A stretch of 64,000 nucleotides of DNA from Populus alba. Taxonomy: Eukaryota > Streptophyta > Magnoliopsida > Malpighiales > Salicaceae. The translations under genes and the position numbers were made by a program. Shown here piece by piece: positions 36,516 through 47,884 of the stretch. Position 1 is the stretch's first letter; the number at the start of each line of letters is the position of its first letter. The stretch spans positions 10,821,991 to 10,885,990 of the forward strand of contig NC_133302.1 in assembly GCF_005239225.2 (NCBI RefSeq), read 5' to 3'. Under the pieces are notes generated by a model that worked only from the letters and a program-made list of their open reading frames with translations, did not search any database and was not told where the DNA came from.

Positions 36516-38724
36516 ATGAAACCACGAGCTAATGGGACTTCTAGAGGTCAGAAGGCACAGAATTTTCAGGGAGAGGGACGAAATTGGATTCTTATTGCAG
36601 GTGGTGCCTTGTTAAGTACATTGTCAATTCGCCTTGGTTACAAGCTCAAGCAGACACTGGACTCAAGGCAACAGGCAAATGCTAGCAATAGTCTGAAAGG
36701 TGTTGTACTGTTTATAGCATCAGCTAGATTCCTTTAATATGAACTTGGCCATAACTTTTGAAGTTTGAACAATACAGGGAATATGAAATCATCTGACAGG
36801 AGGAGGTCACCACATTGCAATATGCATTCAAACATGTATTCCTTCACACAAGATGATGATGGTTGCTACAACTGCATTCCAGGTATGACAATTCTTCTTG
36901 TTCAAGCTGCCAAAGGGTTAAAGAGAACGTATATTGATACTTCAATTCAAATGTTTGCTAGTTTTTGTTTGGTTTGCTTGTTTTTGGGATATCTTGTGAT
37001 GTAGGCACTATTTGTTTTTGCAGTGCAAAAATGCTTTTGAAAAAAATTGAATTTTTTTTTTGCTTCAAGTTAATTTTCTTTGGTGCTCTTAAATCGTTTT
37101 GATATGCTGATGTCAAAAATTATATATATAAAAAAAACATTATTTTGTTGCATTTTCAAGCAAAAAACATTTTGAAAAAGTAACCACCACAATATCAAAC
37201 AGGCTCGTAGATTCTGGTAGTTGGTTAGTTGTAGTTGCATAATGACATTGCATTGCATTACATCTGCATTTCAAATTCCTTCAGCTTCTGGATATATGTT
37301 CATTGTTTACTTGCCTTGGACTGTGGAACAGGGGAGGGATTGTGAGATAGTAATGTTGCTATTAGATGAGAGGAAATGATGAACAGTAAACTGTCTGTTT
37401 TTGGGCGTGCATCATTGTAGTTCATATCCTATGTGGACATGATGGACATATCCTACCTTCTTCTCTGTTGGACTGACACTTGTTTGTCTAGCATTTCTTT
37501 TCCGTTTCCTGTACAAATAGGGATAAGGCGCAAAATATTTGTATCATGGTCAATGCTTCTCTTCCTATAAATTTGACATGTATTCCCCCCTAAATTTGCA
37601 ATGCTTTCTTGCGACCCATCTTTTGTGATTTTCTTTTTAGTATGAGGGAAAGATGAATAAACATTGTACATCAGTCCTTAGAAAATTGACAGTAGATTGG
37701 AATAGGGGATCAAGGCATTTGCAGATATGAAATATCTGCCCAAAAAATATAGATCCATCTTTTTCATGTCACAGATCCAGAGACAAGAAGTGCCTTATGC
37801 AGAACAGTGTAAAATAGATCACTTTTCCTTACCCAGCTAGTTTGGGTTTTGAGACATAGTTAAGTTGTTACATTGAGTATTTTTTTTTTTTTGACAATCA
37901 TATAATATGTTACTGTATAATGGTATTCATGTTATCAGAAGACTTTTTCCCTGGATTTTATATGTGAATTTGGGTTTGGAACAGGGAATGAAGGCATTGC
38001 AGATATGAAGCATCAGTCCAATGACCAGATGCTGTCTGGATCCGATGTTGGTCTACCTTTGGTGACAGTTCCTGCTGCAGAATTCACCAAGGAGAATGGT
38101 GTTATGTGGGTATCATCTCCTGATCGCCTTGAGTTGCCACCAAAGCCATTCCACAATTCAAACGGCTCTGACTCACCTTGTGTCTCAGAATCTGGTTCTG
38201 ACATCTTCAGCAAACGAGAAGTTATACAGAAGCTGAGGCAGCAATTGAAGAGGAGAGACGACATGATACTGGAGATGCAGGATCAGATTCTGGAATTACA
38301 GAATTCACTCAATGCTCAGCTGACACTTGCTTCAAATTTGCAATCACAGATCAATGCAGCTAACAGGGATTTGTTTGATTCTGAAAGGGAAATCCAGAGG
38401 CTGAGGAAGGCAATTGCTGATCACTGTGTGAAACATGTGGGCGTCAATGACAAACCATCAGCAAACACAACATGGCCATCTGAGGCAAGAAATGGCCATG
38501 CAAATGGATATCTTGATGGAGACAGCAATTTTGAGTCGTTGGAAAACGGAAGGGGAGATGTCGAGAGGATTGAGAAGCTGAAGAGAGAAGTAGGTGAGTT
38601 GAAGGAAGTGATAGAAGGGAAAGAGTACTTGTTGCAGAGCTACAAGGAGCAGAAGTCAGAGCTTTCCATGAAGATTATGGAATTGCAGCACAGATTGGAT
38701 TCACAGCTCCCTCATATTTTGTAG
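36516..38724 (+). CDS. Coiled-coil protein with N-terminal hydrophobic segment, function unknown
   Basis: Three coding exons, 36516-36699, 36778-36882 and 37985-38724, join in phase (each junction splits a Gly codon) to give 342 residues. Residues 1-23 are basic. A hydrophobic stretch follows at about 24-40 (NWILIAGGALLSTLSIRL), which could anchor the protein in a membrane. A Cys-containing middle (CNMHSNMYSF, GCYNCIPG) is followed by a Ser/Pro-rich linker. Residues about 173-246 and 288-336 are heptad-rich coiled coils (IQKLRQQLKRRDDMILEMQ; KLKREVGELKEVIEGKEY). I recognise this only as a plant protein of unknown role with such a layout. Intron 2 (36883-37984) contains a MITE-like insertion. 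The ATG at 36516 is the first in frame, and a short upstream frame ends one base before it. Confidence 0.85.
37005..37206 (+). mobile_element. MITE-like element inside intron 2 of the coiled-coil gene
   Basis: It shares the core TTTTGATATGCTGATGTCAAAAATTATA and the closing AAAACATTTTGAAAAAGTAACCACCACAATATCAAACAGGC with the element at 61231-61434. The outer edges resemble CACTATTTGTTTTTG and ATCAAACAGGC, a diverged inverted pair. Confidence 0.65.
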
Positions 38725-38904
38725 GCATTGGTAGGATGTGTATTCTTGTTTGTTTCCTCGTTCTTTTCTTTGATTCTACTTCTACATTCTGAATTTTGGG
38801 AGAAGCTTCCTTTTTCTCCTTTCTTTCCAGAATTTCTTTCATAACTTAGTTTAGAAGTTTTGATGCATTTTACGTGTTTGTTCAAAAGTGCGCTTGTTGG
38901 AGAT

Positions 38905-38943
<39 letters not shown>
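38905..38943. repeat. (GA)n microsatellite
   Basis: About 19 GA units with one AAAG interruption lie 180 bases past the stop codon of the coiled-coil gene, probably within its 3' untranslated region. Confidence 0.9.
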
Positions 38944-41900
38944 CTAAGAAAATTTTATGGATATCGTCTAGACAAGACTTTTCTATACAATTCCTTTAGT
39001 TTCTCCTCCATGTTGCTCCTATCATTCTAACCAGTTCTTATACTATGTCTCAATCTCCATTACTGGGTGAGTTTTCAATCACTGCAACTGCTCCTCCTCC
39101 TTCTCTAGTTACCCCTCAAGTGCCAAAGCTAGAACCCATTATTCATCTTTACATTGATCACTTAAACCTGTGGTTGTTCCTCCTCTAGCTCACGAAGAAG
39201 AACCCCTCAGAGTTTGCTAATTGGCCACTAACTATTCTCAAGCCAACCTGTACATGATCCTGGAAGAAATTTTAACTTCATGCTCATCAACTAGTGACTG
39301 TAGTAAAGACACGATTATTAAGTAGTGCAGGAAATGGACACCAATGAAACAACCAAAAAAATATATATAGATGAAGCATTGGATCCTCAAGGGAAAATAT
39401 ATTGCAGGAAATAAATGAAAACAATAAAAGAAAGCAATAAAGAACCTTATGAGGGAAAAAGAAAGGTATATAAATGTGTTGAAAATAAATATGTGAGGCA
39501 GGCCATAATTTATAGTAGATTTGGCTCTATTTATATTGTTAGAAAGTTTGAATTCTATTTACATATGTAATTCTAATCCTATATATAAATATTGGTATTA
39601 AATAGTGAGGTTTATTGAATCTTAGTACAAGCTAAATTCTCTTTTAATGGATACACGTGTGAATTAGTTACTTTTTTAGGACTCTTATATTGAATAAAGA
39701 TTATATCTCTTTGGCTGTGTGTGCATTCAAACTAGTCAATCATAGACTACCTAGTTTTATTTATAATGTTATTGTGGTAAATTGCTTTATTATATTCTTC
39801 ATTTCTAACTAGATGACCTTTAAATTAGCATCAAACAAGTTTATATTACTAATAAAATAACATTATTTCAAGAGAAGATATTAGTGGTTGACTAAAGTTT
39901 GGCTACACTGGTTGTGACCATTTAACTACACCATTAATCACTAAAAAATGATATGAATGAAGTTATGTTGAAGGTCTAGGAGTGTTATCATACATTCTAA
40001 AAAGCTAGTAAAGGCAATGATGTTGAAAATGGTGGAAGAGTCACTAAATATAGAGCCATTCATGACACACTTAATAAAAGCTATTCAATTGGTTCCTATA
40101 CTGGTGAGTGGTTGTCTGATTCTTCATAGCCATAAGATTAACCTTTATATGCATATTCTAGCTATTACTCAATCATAATAATGACATTTTTATGAGATTG
40201 ATTTTTATATATGATTACTAAGTTGTTATGGTGCTAACAAATTAATCATATTAGGCATGGAAATCTGTTAATCTAATAAATAATCTTGATGATTAATCAC
40301 ATGTTAATTTGTTGATTAATCATTGATTCATTAACAAATAGCATATTGAATCATTAATCAATATGCTATTTGTTCTTTGCTCCTTCCTTTTAAGCAAGGA
40401 AAAACTACTATTAACAACTTAATCTTAAGAGGCATTCAACTTCATAAATTAAATGGAATGTAGGGTTCTTACCATGACTTTAATAGGTTAATAAAAAGAG
40501 AAAGGTAATGTTAAGGATCAAACTAGATTAAAACATAAAGAAAATTGAAAGAAAATAAATAAATATATAGAAATTATATATAATTCAAAAATTTACATTA
40601 TAAATCCTAATATAATCTATATTCCTACCGGTATATTTTTTTTTAGCAGTTATATGAATTCTAATTAATTTGTAAAAGATTTATTAAATTCATGTAATTA
40701 AATAAAAAATCAAGTCCTATTCAATCTTATCGTAAATAAGATTTGACTTCATATGATTGACTAGAAGATCAAGTCTTATTCTAAATAAAACTTGGTCTTA
40801 TAACTGATCATAACGAACTCGTATTTTTATAATCGATTGCTTCATAATCTTTTTAGTAGACTATATTTTTTCTGGGCAATGGTTAATTCTACTAGTTGAT
40901 GGTTGATTCTAATTTTATTTTTCATGTTTAGTTGAAAATATATAGTGAATAACTATTATTCATATTTAATCGATACATGGATAGCATTTAGAAACATTCA
41001 GGAGCAATTATAACTCTTGCAAGCACATATGAAAAAAAAAAACTTTTGAAAAAGTTGATCATTAGAGCCACGAAGAGCTATACTCGTAAGGTCGAGTGTT
41101 TCCAACCTCAAAATGTTTTGTGGAGACATCAAATTCATGCCATATGTCATACATGTGTATGATTAAAGATCACAAACAACAGTCAACCTATCACTATTTG
41201 GCTGTAAGGTTGAGAGCACAATCAAGTCACTTCTATTATTTAATTTTGTTATCGAGCATTGTTCATATTATTTTAGTGGAATTTTAGCTTTCATCAAGGT
41301 TTGTTTTTATATTAATTAATTGTATATTTCTCCTCTCGTCTAGTCTTCAACCTTTTCCTTCTCTCCTTTTCTTTCTCCTTTTCAATTCATTGCTGCCCGG
41401 CATCAAACCGATGTCAAAAAGCAACAAAGCGTCCTTTACACTAATCATTCCACACAAGCAGGGAACCACCCGTCTCTGTCTATACATGTTTCATTCAGAC
41501 ACTTTAAAATCAGTCCTGTTTCATCAGAGCACTCTTTAAACTACACTGGAAGTTTTCATATCCCATAATTCCCCTTTAAACGTCGAATGACATATCTGCA
41601 ATAACCAAGGACAAGAAAAGGAACATGGAAATAAACAGAAACACCAATCTTTTCCATAAGAATCACTGAAATTATTGGGAACGTTTAGAATCAGCCTAGC
41701 ATGGAAATAGTGTTGCCCCGTAAATATACACGAGGGTACTTCGAGGTGATTCTTACAAGTGCTTTGAACAGGCTTGCCTTACAAGGCCACGGAAGAACAT
41801 TAGCATTCAGAAATTACAACATTGTATTTTACCCAGCTGCCTTGGAGCTGGATATAGTTTCCAGAAAGAGAATCACAAACCAGGTGTCATGCAGTCATTC

Positions 41901-41961
41901 TCATCCCATGACGATAGAAACCGACTATCAGCATTCTTTCCAGCCAATACTTCTGCATGGT
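38944..41961. other. Intergenic DNA, no supported gene
   Basis: AT-rich sequence with retroelement-like texture. The stretch 39890-40060 resembles the one at 29940-30060. Frames at 41096-41287 and 41701-41976 (+) have no domain. The part from about 41560 to 41961 is likely the 3' untranslated region of the minus-strand gene that ends at 41962. Confidence 0.4.
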
Positions 41962-44900
41962 TCATCTAGTGTTTAGATCAAATTCTCCCACTTCTCTCCA
42001 CTCACTGTGTACTGCTGTGTTCCCATTTTCAGTTTCTTCATCATTCAAGAAATCTTCAGAAGGCTCTTTCTCATCTCTCGGAGCATTGCCTCCCCACCCA
42101 TTCATCATCTCATCTGGGTTAACACCATGCTCCTGCTCTCCCATGTCATGACCAATGGGAACACTGTTGCCTTGCGATCCGAGTGCACTTGCCCTTATCG
42201 GGGCCCGAGACATCATTTCAGCATGAGCATGTGATTCTGCCTGAGCTTGCTCGGCCTGAAACATAGCCGCCATTCTCAACTGAGCCTCCCGACTGGCCTT
42301 CTCCCTGGCATCCATTTCAGCTTTCAAATTGAGCAAAAGTCGCTTCTCCTCTTGGAGGAGAGCCTGTTCAATCATCAATCTCTCTTCAGATCGGAATTCC
42401 CCCAAGGAACGCTTGCGAGTTATTATGTTGAAGGCTAAGGCCTGCTTCTCAAATGTGCCTGTGAACTCAGCAACTTTAGCAGCAATGTTATGATCCCACT
42501 GCTGCGAACGAGATGGCATCTGACCTGTTGTGTCTAAATCAAGGATTCTATCATCCTCCTCTGCCTCATAGTCTGCTACTACATGGTAAGGCAGTAATCT
42601 GCATATGTTGTGCAAGGGGAAAGATGAAATGAATGCAGAAATTTTGAAAGCCATGGTGGTAATTATTCATTCAATTAGTGGTGCTGAACTGTACTACTAC
42701 AACCCGCAATTAAAGTCAGTGGAGTCTAGGAGAAGTGCCATCTACAAGTAATGGAAGGCTCCCATAACTTCCTTAATTCTTTTCCCTTTTGATTGAAAAA
42801 AGAAAACATTAAATTTCATCAATTTGCCAAACAAAAATTTAGAAATCACAATGTTAATCCTTGAATCAGAGTGCTTACTAACTTATCTTTGAGGCTAACA
42901 CTCAACCGAATCTAATTTCTCACAAGGAAAGATAGAAGTGAAAGACTAGAAGTTTGCAGGTGTACATGTTTCATCAGACAAGGAAACTATTGGCACTCCT
43001 TTTCCATTTGTTGACTCAAATAATTTAGAATAACAGAAATTTCACATCATAAAAAAGAGTGCTGGAATAGCATAAATAAGAAGGTTCCAAGGGGGTTAAC
43101 ACCCATATATTGAGTCAAAAAAACTATCTACCAAAAACGCCTAACATGTATTAGGTAAAAAATCATGAAGATCAATATATCAACAAAAACTGGTGTGTAT
43201 TATGAACTGTCTTCTCCTGCAAATCCCCTCCCCCTCACTTGATTTTAAGTTTTAATGAACTAAACCTGTATATGGTTGGCAGCTCAAGGAGCCAGGGATT
43301 GAAGCAATTCAACTAGATACCCCAAGGTAAATACATCAATACAAATATAAAACGCAAAGTTCACTCATGCCAACCACTTAGTATTGCCTTACAAAAAAAA
43401 TGCTCACGACTTTGTAATGCCAAAAGAGTGCAAAGCAACAGCTGCTATATAAGAGGAAAATCAAAGGATGTAGGTGGATTCCACTAACTACAAATAAAAA
43501 AAGATGACCAATTTTTGTTGTAGATAATAAAATATATCCCCTGGTTTGAGAAAAGGTCGTCAAATATATATATAACTACAGGATAGCAGATGTTCTGTGC
43601 ATAGAACAGGTTGAGGAAGCAACACATCACCATGTGAGATTTCTTATATTGAATTTCTGTAATTTACAGAGTATATGCAAACATACATTTGATGTATTTT
43701 GTTTTTGCATTTTTTTTCGTTGTGCATAAATGAAGGTTGGGAGGGAGTGTTAGGAAGCACATCGTTGTGTACTGTTTATAAGTTACTATAAACATACATG
43801 AATTATAGAATCATTTAAGAACCTCTAGAGAAAACATAAGATACTAGCAAAAAGAGTTGTTTTATATAATCTAGAGAAACTTTCTTTGGATTCCTACAAG
43901 ATAAAATTGGAAAATCATTTCTATTTCGACATTTCCCTTGGTTTATTCCCAATCCATCTCATCAAATTCATATCAAATACATGCCATTTGGCAAATACAT
44001 TAATCCAAACAGCATAAATAACAATTATTCTTATATCTAATTCTATCTTCAAGTTGTTGGGAAATCGTGATGAAGAATTACATCTCTTTCTATGCCACAT
44101 GTAATGAAATGTGAATGCGCAAATAGCATCCCTGATCATCAGGATGAAAGCGCCACATGGCAACTCCCATCAATTTGTTCCGTCTATGCATATAAAGTCT
44201 ATCAATTTCTAAGCAATCGTATAATCAAGTACTGATCTCCGACAAAAACATTTGTATCTTTGAACAATCAAACCAAATAACAATTCTCACATTACCACAC
44301 AAAATGGTAATCTAGGCGATCATGGTCAAATAATGCAGGTTCTCTACTGCATCATGCCACATAAAATGTGATCAAACTCTAATGCTTTCAACTTAACTAT
44401 TTGCAGTGCAGCAAAATCCAACCCAAAAATCAACTGCACCATTACTGCATATTAAAATGTTATCAATCCCAATCTCAATCTCATTACACGTCACAATTAC
44501 GCAAAAAAGTCACAGTATCACCAAAAAGCGCATAAATAAATAAATTCCCACATTCCACAACAGCCAGACAGAAAATGAAATACCCACATGCAAAACACAC
44601 ACATAAATGAAAATTTGAGTTGTATACAAAACAAAAAACGAGAGAGGGAATACAAAAAGAAAGAAAAACCTCTCGCAGGCATCTTCAAGAGAAGCGAATG
44701 GCCTCTTGAAATCTGGATGACAAACACGCCAAGCATCCTGGTAAGCCATTTGGATCTCCACCTGGTTCACCTGAGGCCGAATCCCCTTTTGCTGCTGCTG
44801 CTGCTGCTGCTGCGGCTGCGGCTGCGGCTGCGGCTGCGGCTGCTGCTGCTGTTGCGGCTTCTGTGAATGCTGCGCATTTTGCCCCAAATTGGAACCTTGC

Positions 44901-45194
44901 TGCTGATGCTGCTGCAAATTAGGGTTGGGGTTGGGGTTGGGGTTGGGGTTAGGGTTAGGGTTAGGGTTTTGTTGTTGAAGAGTGTGTGGGCGATGAATAG
45001 ATGGTGGACGCAAGTGGGCATCAATATTCGATGGGAATCGAGAAATAGCAGCAGCTTGTTGTTGTTGTTGGGCTTGTTTTGTTAATTGCTGTAACAAGAG
45101 GAATTGTTGTTGTTGTTGATGTTGCTGCTGCTGCTGCTGCTGCTGCTGATGGTGTTGTTGCTGCTGCTGCTGCTGTTGTAAAAGCAATTGTTGT

Positions 45195-45226
<32 letters not shown>

Positions 45227-45247
45227 CTGATGATGATGATGATCCAT
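41962..45247 (-). CDS. BRIP2: GLTSCR-domain protein, BRIP1/BRIP2-like SWI/SNF subunit
   Basis: Two coding exons, 45247-44670 and 42598-41962, join in phase (AG|A, Arg193) to give 404 residues. The first 160 residues are low-complexity: His and long Gln runs, an Asn-Pro repeat (about 94-110) and a Gln-Pro repeat (about 137-145). A GLTSCR domain spans about 165-275; its signature FASLEDACERLLPYHVVADYE crosses the splice junction, and IITRKRSLGEFRSEERLMIE follows. A Glu/Lys/Ala-rich helix (276-330) and an acidic tail ending GEFDLN complete it. In Arabidopsis BRIP1 and BRIP2 (At3g03460, At5g17510) interact with the BRM ATPase and are accessory subunits of a SWI/SNF chromatin remodelling complex; the human relative is BICRA/GLTSCR1. 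A nuclear role is inferred. The paralogue number is uncertain. The 2.07-kb intron contains nothing recognisable. Confidence 0.88.
44921..44968 (+). repeat. Telomere-like hexamer repeat inside the BRIP-like coding exon
   Basis: The plus strand reads AGGGTTGGGGTTGGGGTTGG and onward: eight G-runs spaced by TT or TTA, shifting from TTGGGG to TTAGGG units. On the coding (minus) strand it encodes alternating Asn and Pro. The G-rich strand is the template strand and can in principle form a G-quadruplex. Confidence 0.85.
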
Positions 45248-45310
45248 TTCTGTTTCTTTCTTTTTTTTTCTGTCTCTCTAGAGCTGGAGTTCCGTTACTT
45301 TGCTTGTCTT

Positions 45311-45320
45311 TTTTTTATAT
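45311..45320 (-). promoter_or_regulatory. Candidate TATA box of the BRIP-like gene
   Basis: ATATAAAAAA on the minus strand lies about 65-75 bases upstream of the start codon. It would give a leader of 35-45 bases. It is only a motif match within a T-rich stretch. Confidence 0.3.
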
Positions 45321-45329
45321 CTTATTAAC

Positions 45330-47790
45330 GACTACTGAGTCGATAGAGATGGAGGGGAGGGGAGGGGTATAGATTTCCTCATCTAGTGTTTTTAGATTAT
45401 GAACATGGCCAATACTCTTGCAAAATGTTAATCTAACCAAAACTCTTTCATTTTTTTTTTATATTTTTTTAAATCTCCACCATTGGATTTCTCTGAATCC
45501 ACTTCTGCTTTCCACTCATTCAATAAATATTCTTGATTTTGATTTCTTGTAGACTTTATTTTGTTTTATCTTTTATTGAAAACTAAAAAAATTTATAAAT
45601 ATTGCCACATCTAGACATCGCAGCGACCGATTAAAAATTATTACTTGATTAAAAAAAAATATTATCTTGTTTTTTTAGGAAAAAATATCTTATTTAAAAA
45701 GTCGACATCTAGTATTATGGTCACTAGAAACCATGACTGATCAACAGAGATTCTATGGTACGGGACTGGTTAAGCAAAAAGAAAAATATTATCACCTCTT
45801 AAACATCATGCCTGAGACAGGCTGCATTGTTGATTTTATCATAAATTACTAACATTTTGTTGGTTTATGTTATGATGGTTTGCGTGTAATATTTATAACT
45901 CTAGCACCAGTAAATATTCAACTATGAATACTTCCAACTATAGTGTTGGTAAATATTACATAGTTATAAAAAAGAAAAATCAAATCAATATTTTTTATTT
46001 TTGGCTCTGCATCATTGAACAAACAAATACAAAATAAATTTATTTTTACGCATACACATTTTTTTTATGTAACTAAATAAGATACAATAAAATTAATCTG
46101 AATTAGTATTATTATTCCTAACTCTATGTCAATAAATAAAAAAAATAAAATTATATTTATATTTTTTTTATTTATACCTGCATAAATTTTTATTATTTTT
46201 TTGGATTAGGCCCAACTCAATTTATATAAACTGAACTTAACCTAGCCTAGCCCAATTACTGATCCAATCCAGTGACCTGCCTGAGCAAACTAACACCCTT
46301 GCGCTAATCCACGCATGTTACTATACTGTACAAGAGAATTAATATTCACTTGCACAATGTGCTGCTGATTAACTGAAACCAAGCAAAAGGCAGCGAAAGA
46401 AGCTTACCTGGTTGGCCGGAGGCGACGAAGACGATGGCAAAGGTCCTTCTGTGTAATTGAACCATGCTTGGTGTCTGTTGGCCTTATTCCGTCTGTTGCT
46501 AATGACTCGGAGCAGAAACTGATCTGCCGGAGGCGATAAAGACGACAGCGAAGTTGATGTTGGTGTCTGTGTTTTCTGCTTGCGTTTTCCTTTCTTTATG
46601 CTCACTTTTCTCTTATTTTGTTTTCTTAATTCTTGAGATGAACGAACTAAGAAGGTAATGTTTTCTCAGTAGATTATCGTCAATAATGTTTTTTTTTTTT
46701 TTCTTTCCCTTGATATTCATGTTGACCATTTAAAATTTTAAAATAGTCCACTTAATTGCTCGTATTTAATGTCAATTCTCATTTTTTTTTTTTATTTTTA
46801 GTTCCTTTTATAATTATTGTTTTTAATTTTATTCTTTAATCTAAGTTTTTTTTATTTTTTATTTCTTTAATTTTCATCCTAATTCTTTTTATTTCTTAAT
46901 TGTTTTCTTGCCTCTTTTGTAAACTTTCAATTGTTTTTAATTTTCATTTTTTGATAAAAATAATAATTAATATGTTGTTTTCTTAATTTAGTCCTCATTA
47001 TTTTGATGATTTTTTCTTTTAAATATCTTTTGAATTTAAGTTTTTTTTTTAATGTAACCCTTCAATCCAAAATTATTCATCTTCTTATTTGTTTTTTCTT
47101 TAAAGTTAATCCTAATTCTTTTTATTGCTATATTTTTTGGTCTTTTGTATAATTAGTTTTTTTTAAATTTCATCATTTATCATTTGATTTATTAAAAATT
47201 AGGTTTTATTATTTTTTTTAAGTTTGGTGTTTTTGATTTAATGGTTCCAAGTTACAAGTTTTATAAGCTAACATAGGTTGATTTTTTTTTACTTATTTTC
47301 TTTTTCAATCTCAAAATTGATTCTTTTACATAATAGGTTTAATGGTTTTATTTGTATTTTTTTTTATTGGATTATCTAGATGTTTATAATCTGACTTATG
47401 AGTTTAACAAGTTAACTCGGGTGAAGCTCACTTTCAATATAAATTTATTTGGTTCATTTTTTTTTTAAAAAATTTAATTTTTTTTAACTTTCTATATTTG
47501 GTTCATTATAATTAAACTTTTTAATTTATTTTGATGTAGTTTTCATGGTTTTATCACAATCCTACACTTTAGATCACTAATTTCATAAGTTAACAATTAT
47601 TATTTCAGATAGATTTAATATGTAATTATCTCAATATTTTAAAAAAAAATATTATTCAATATATCACTATTTAAATATTTAAAAAATATTTTAATCATTA
47701 CATATCAAAAATTTATTTTTTTAATATCTTTATATTTTTTTAAGCTGAAAAAATAAATAAATGGACCCGCACCGTTGCGTAGCTAGTTTT
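45330..47790. other. Divergent intergenic region between the BRIP-like gene and POLD4
   Basis: No gene is supported. At 46400-46570 a GC-richer stretch repeats CTGCCGGAGGCGATAAAGACGA-like sequence twice (46418 and 46523); the minus-strand frame at 46369-46605 is Ser/Pro-rich and has no domain. From 46690 to 47760 the DNA is strongly T-rich and resembles 12530-13110. It ends in a candidate Helitron-like edge at 47763-47789. Confidence 0.45.
47763..47789 (+). mobile_element. Candidate Helitron-like 3' end
   Basis: GGACCCGCACCGTTGCGTAG is followed by CTAGT. An imperfect GC palindrome (CGCACCGTTGCG) just before a CTAGT edge is the usual form of a Helitron 3' end. The palindrome is weak and no 5' end was found, so this is tentative. 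Confidence 0.25.
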
Positions 47791-47810
47791 GATAAATAAA
47801 ATTTAATTAA

Positions 47811-47847
47811 CTCTCCTCTCCTCTCTCTCTCTCTCTCATTAGAAACA
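47811..47847. repeat. (CT)n-rich leader of POLD4
   Basis: CTCTCCTCTCCTCTCTCTCT and onward lies 40-70 bases upstream of the POLD4 start. Pyrimidine-rich tracts like this are common in plant leaders and core promoters. Confidence 0.7.
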
Positions 47848-47884
47848 GAAACAGAAAGTCGAAATTTGATATTTTGGGAGAGAG

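Noticed and set aside
39040..39330. Possible copia polyprotein fragment
   Set aside because: Some Pro/Ser-rich translation looked retroelement-like, but no block could be matched to a known domain with confidence.
44921..44968. G-rich repeat considered as an interstitial telomere
   Set aside because: Units are TTGGGG and TTAGGG rather than plant TTTAGGG, and the repeat stays in frame within a coding exon.
45079..45372. Plus-strand Ala/Val-rich frame
   Set aside because: It is the antisense of the Gln-repeat exon of the BRIP-like gene.
46369..46605. Minus-strand frame of 78 codons, Ser/Pro-rich with an internal duplication
   Set aside because: It has no domain, lies in a duplicated short repeat and has no convincing splice or promoter context.
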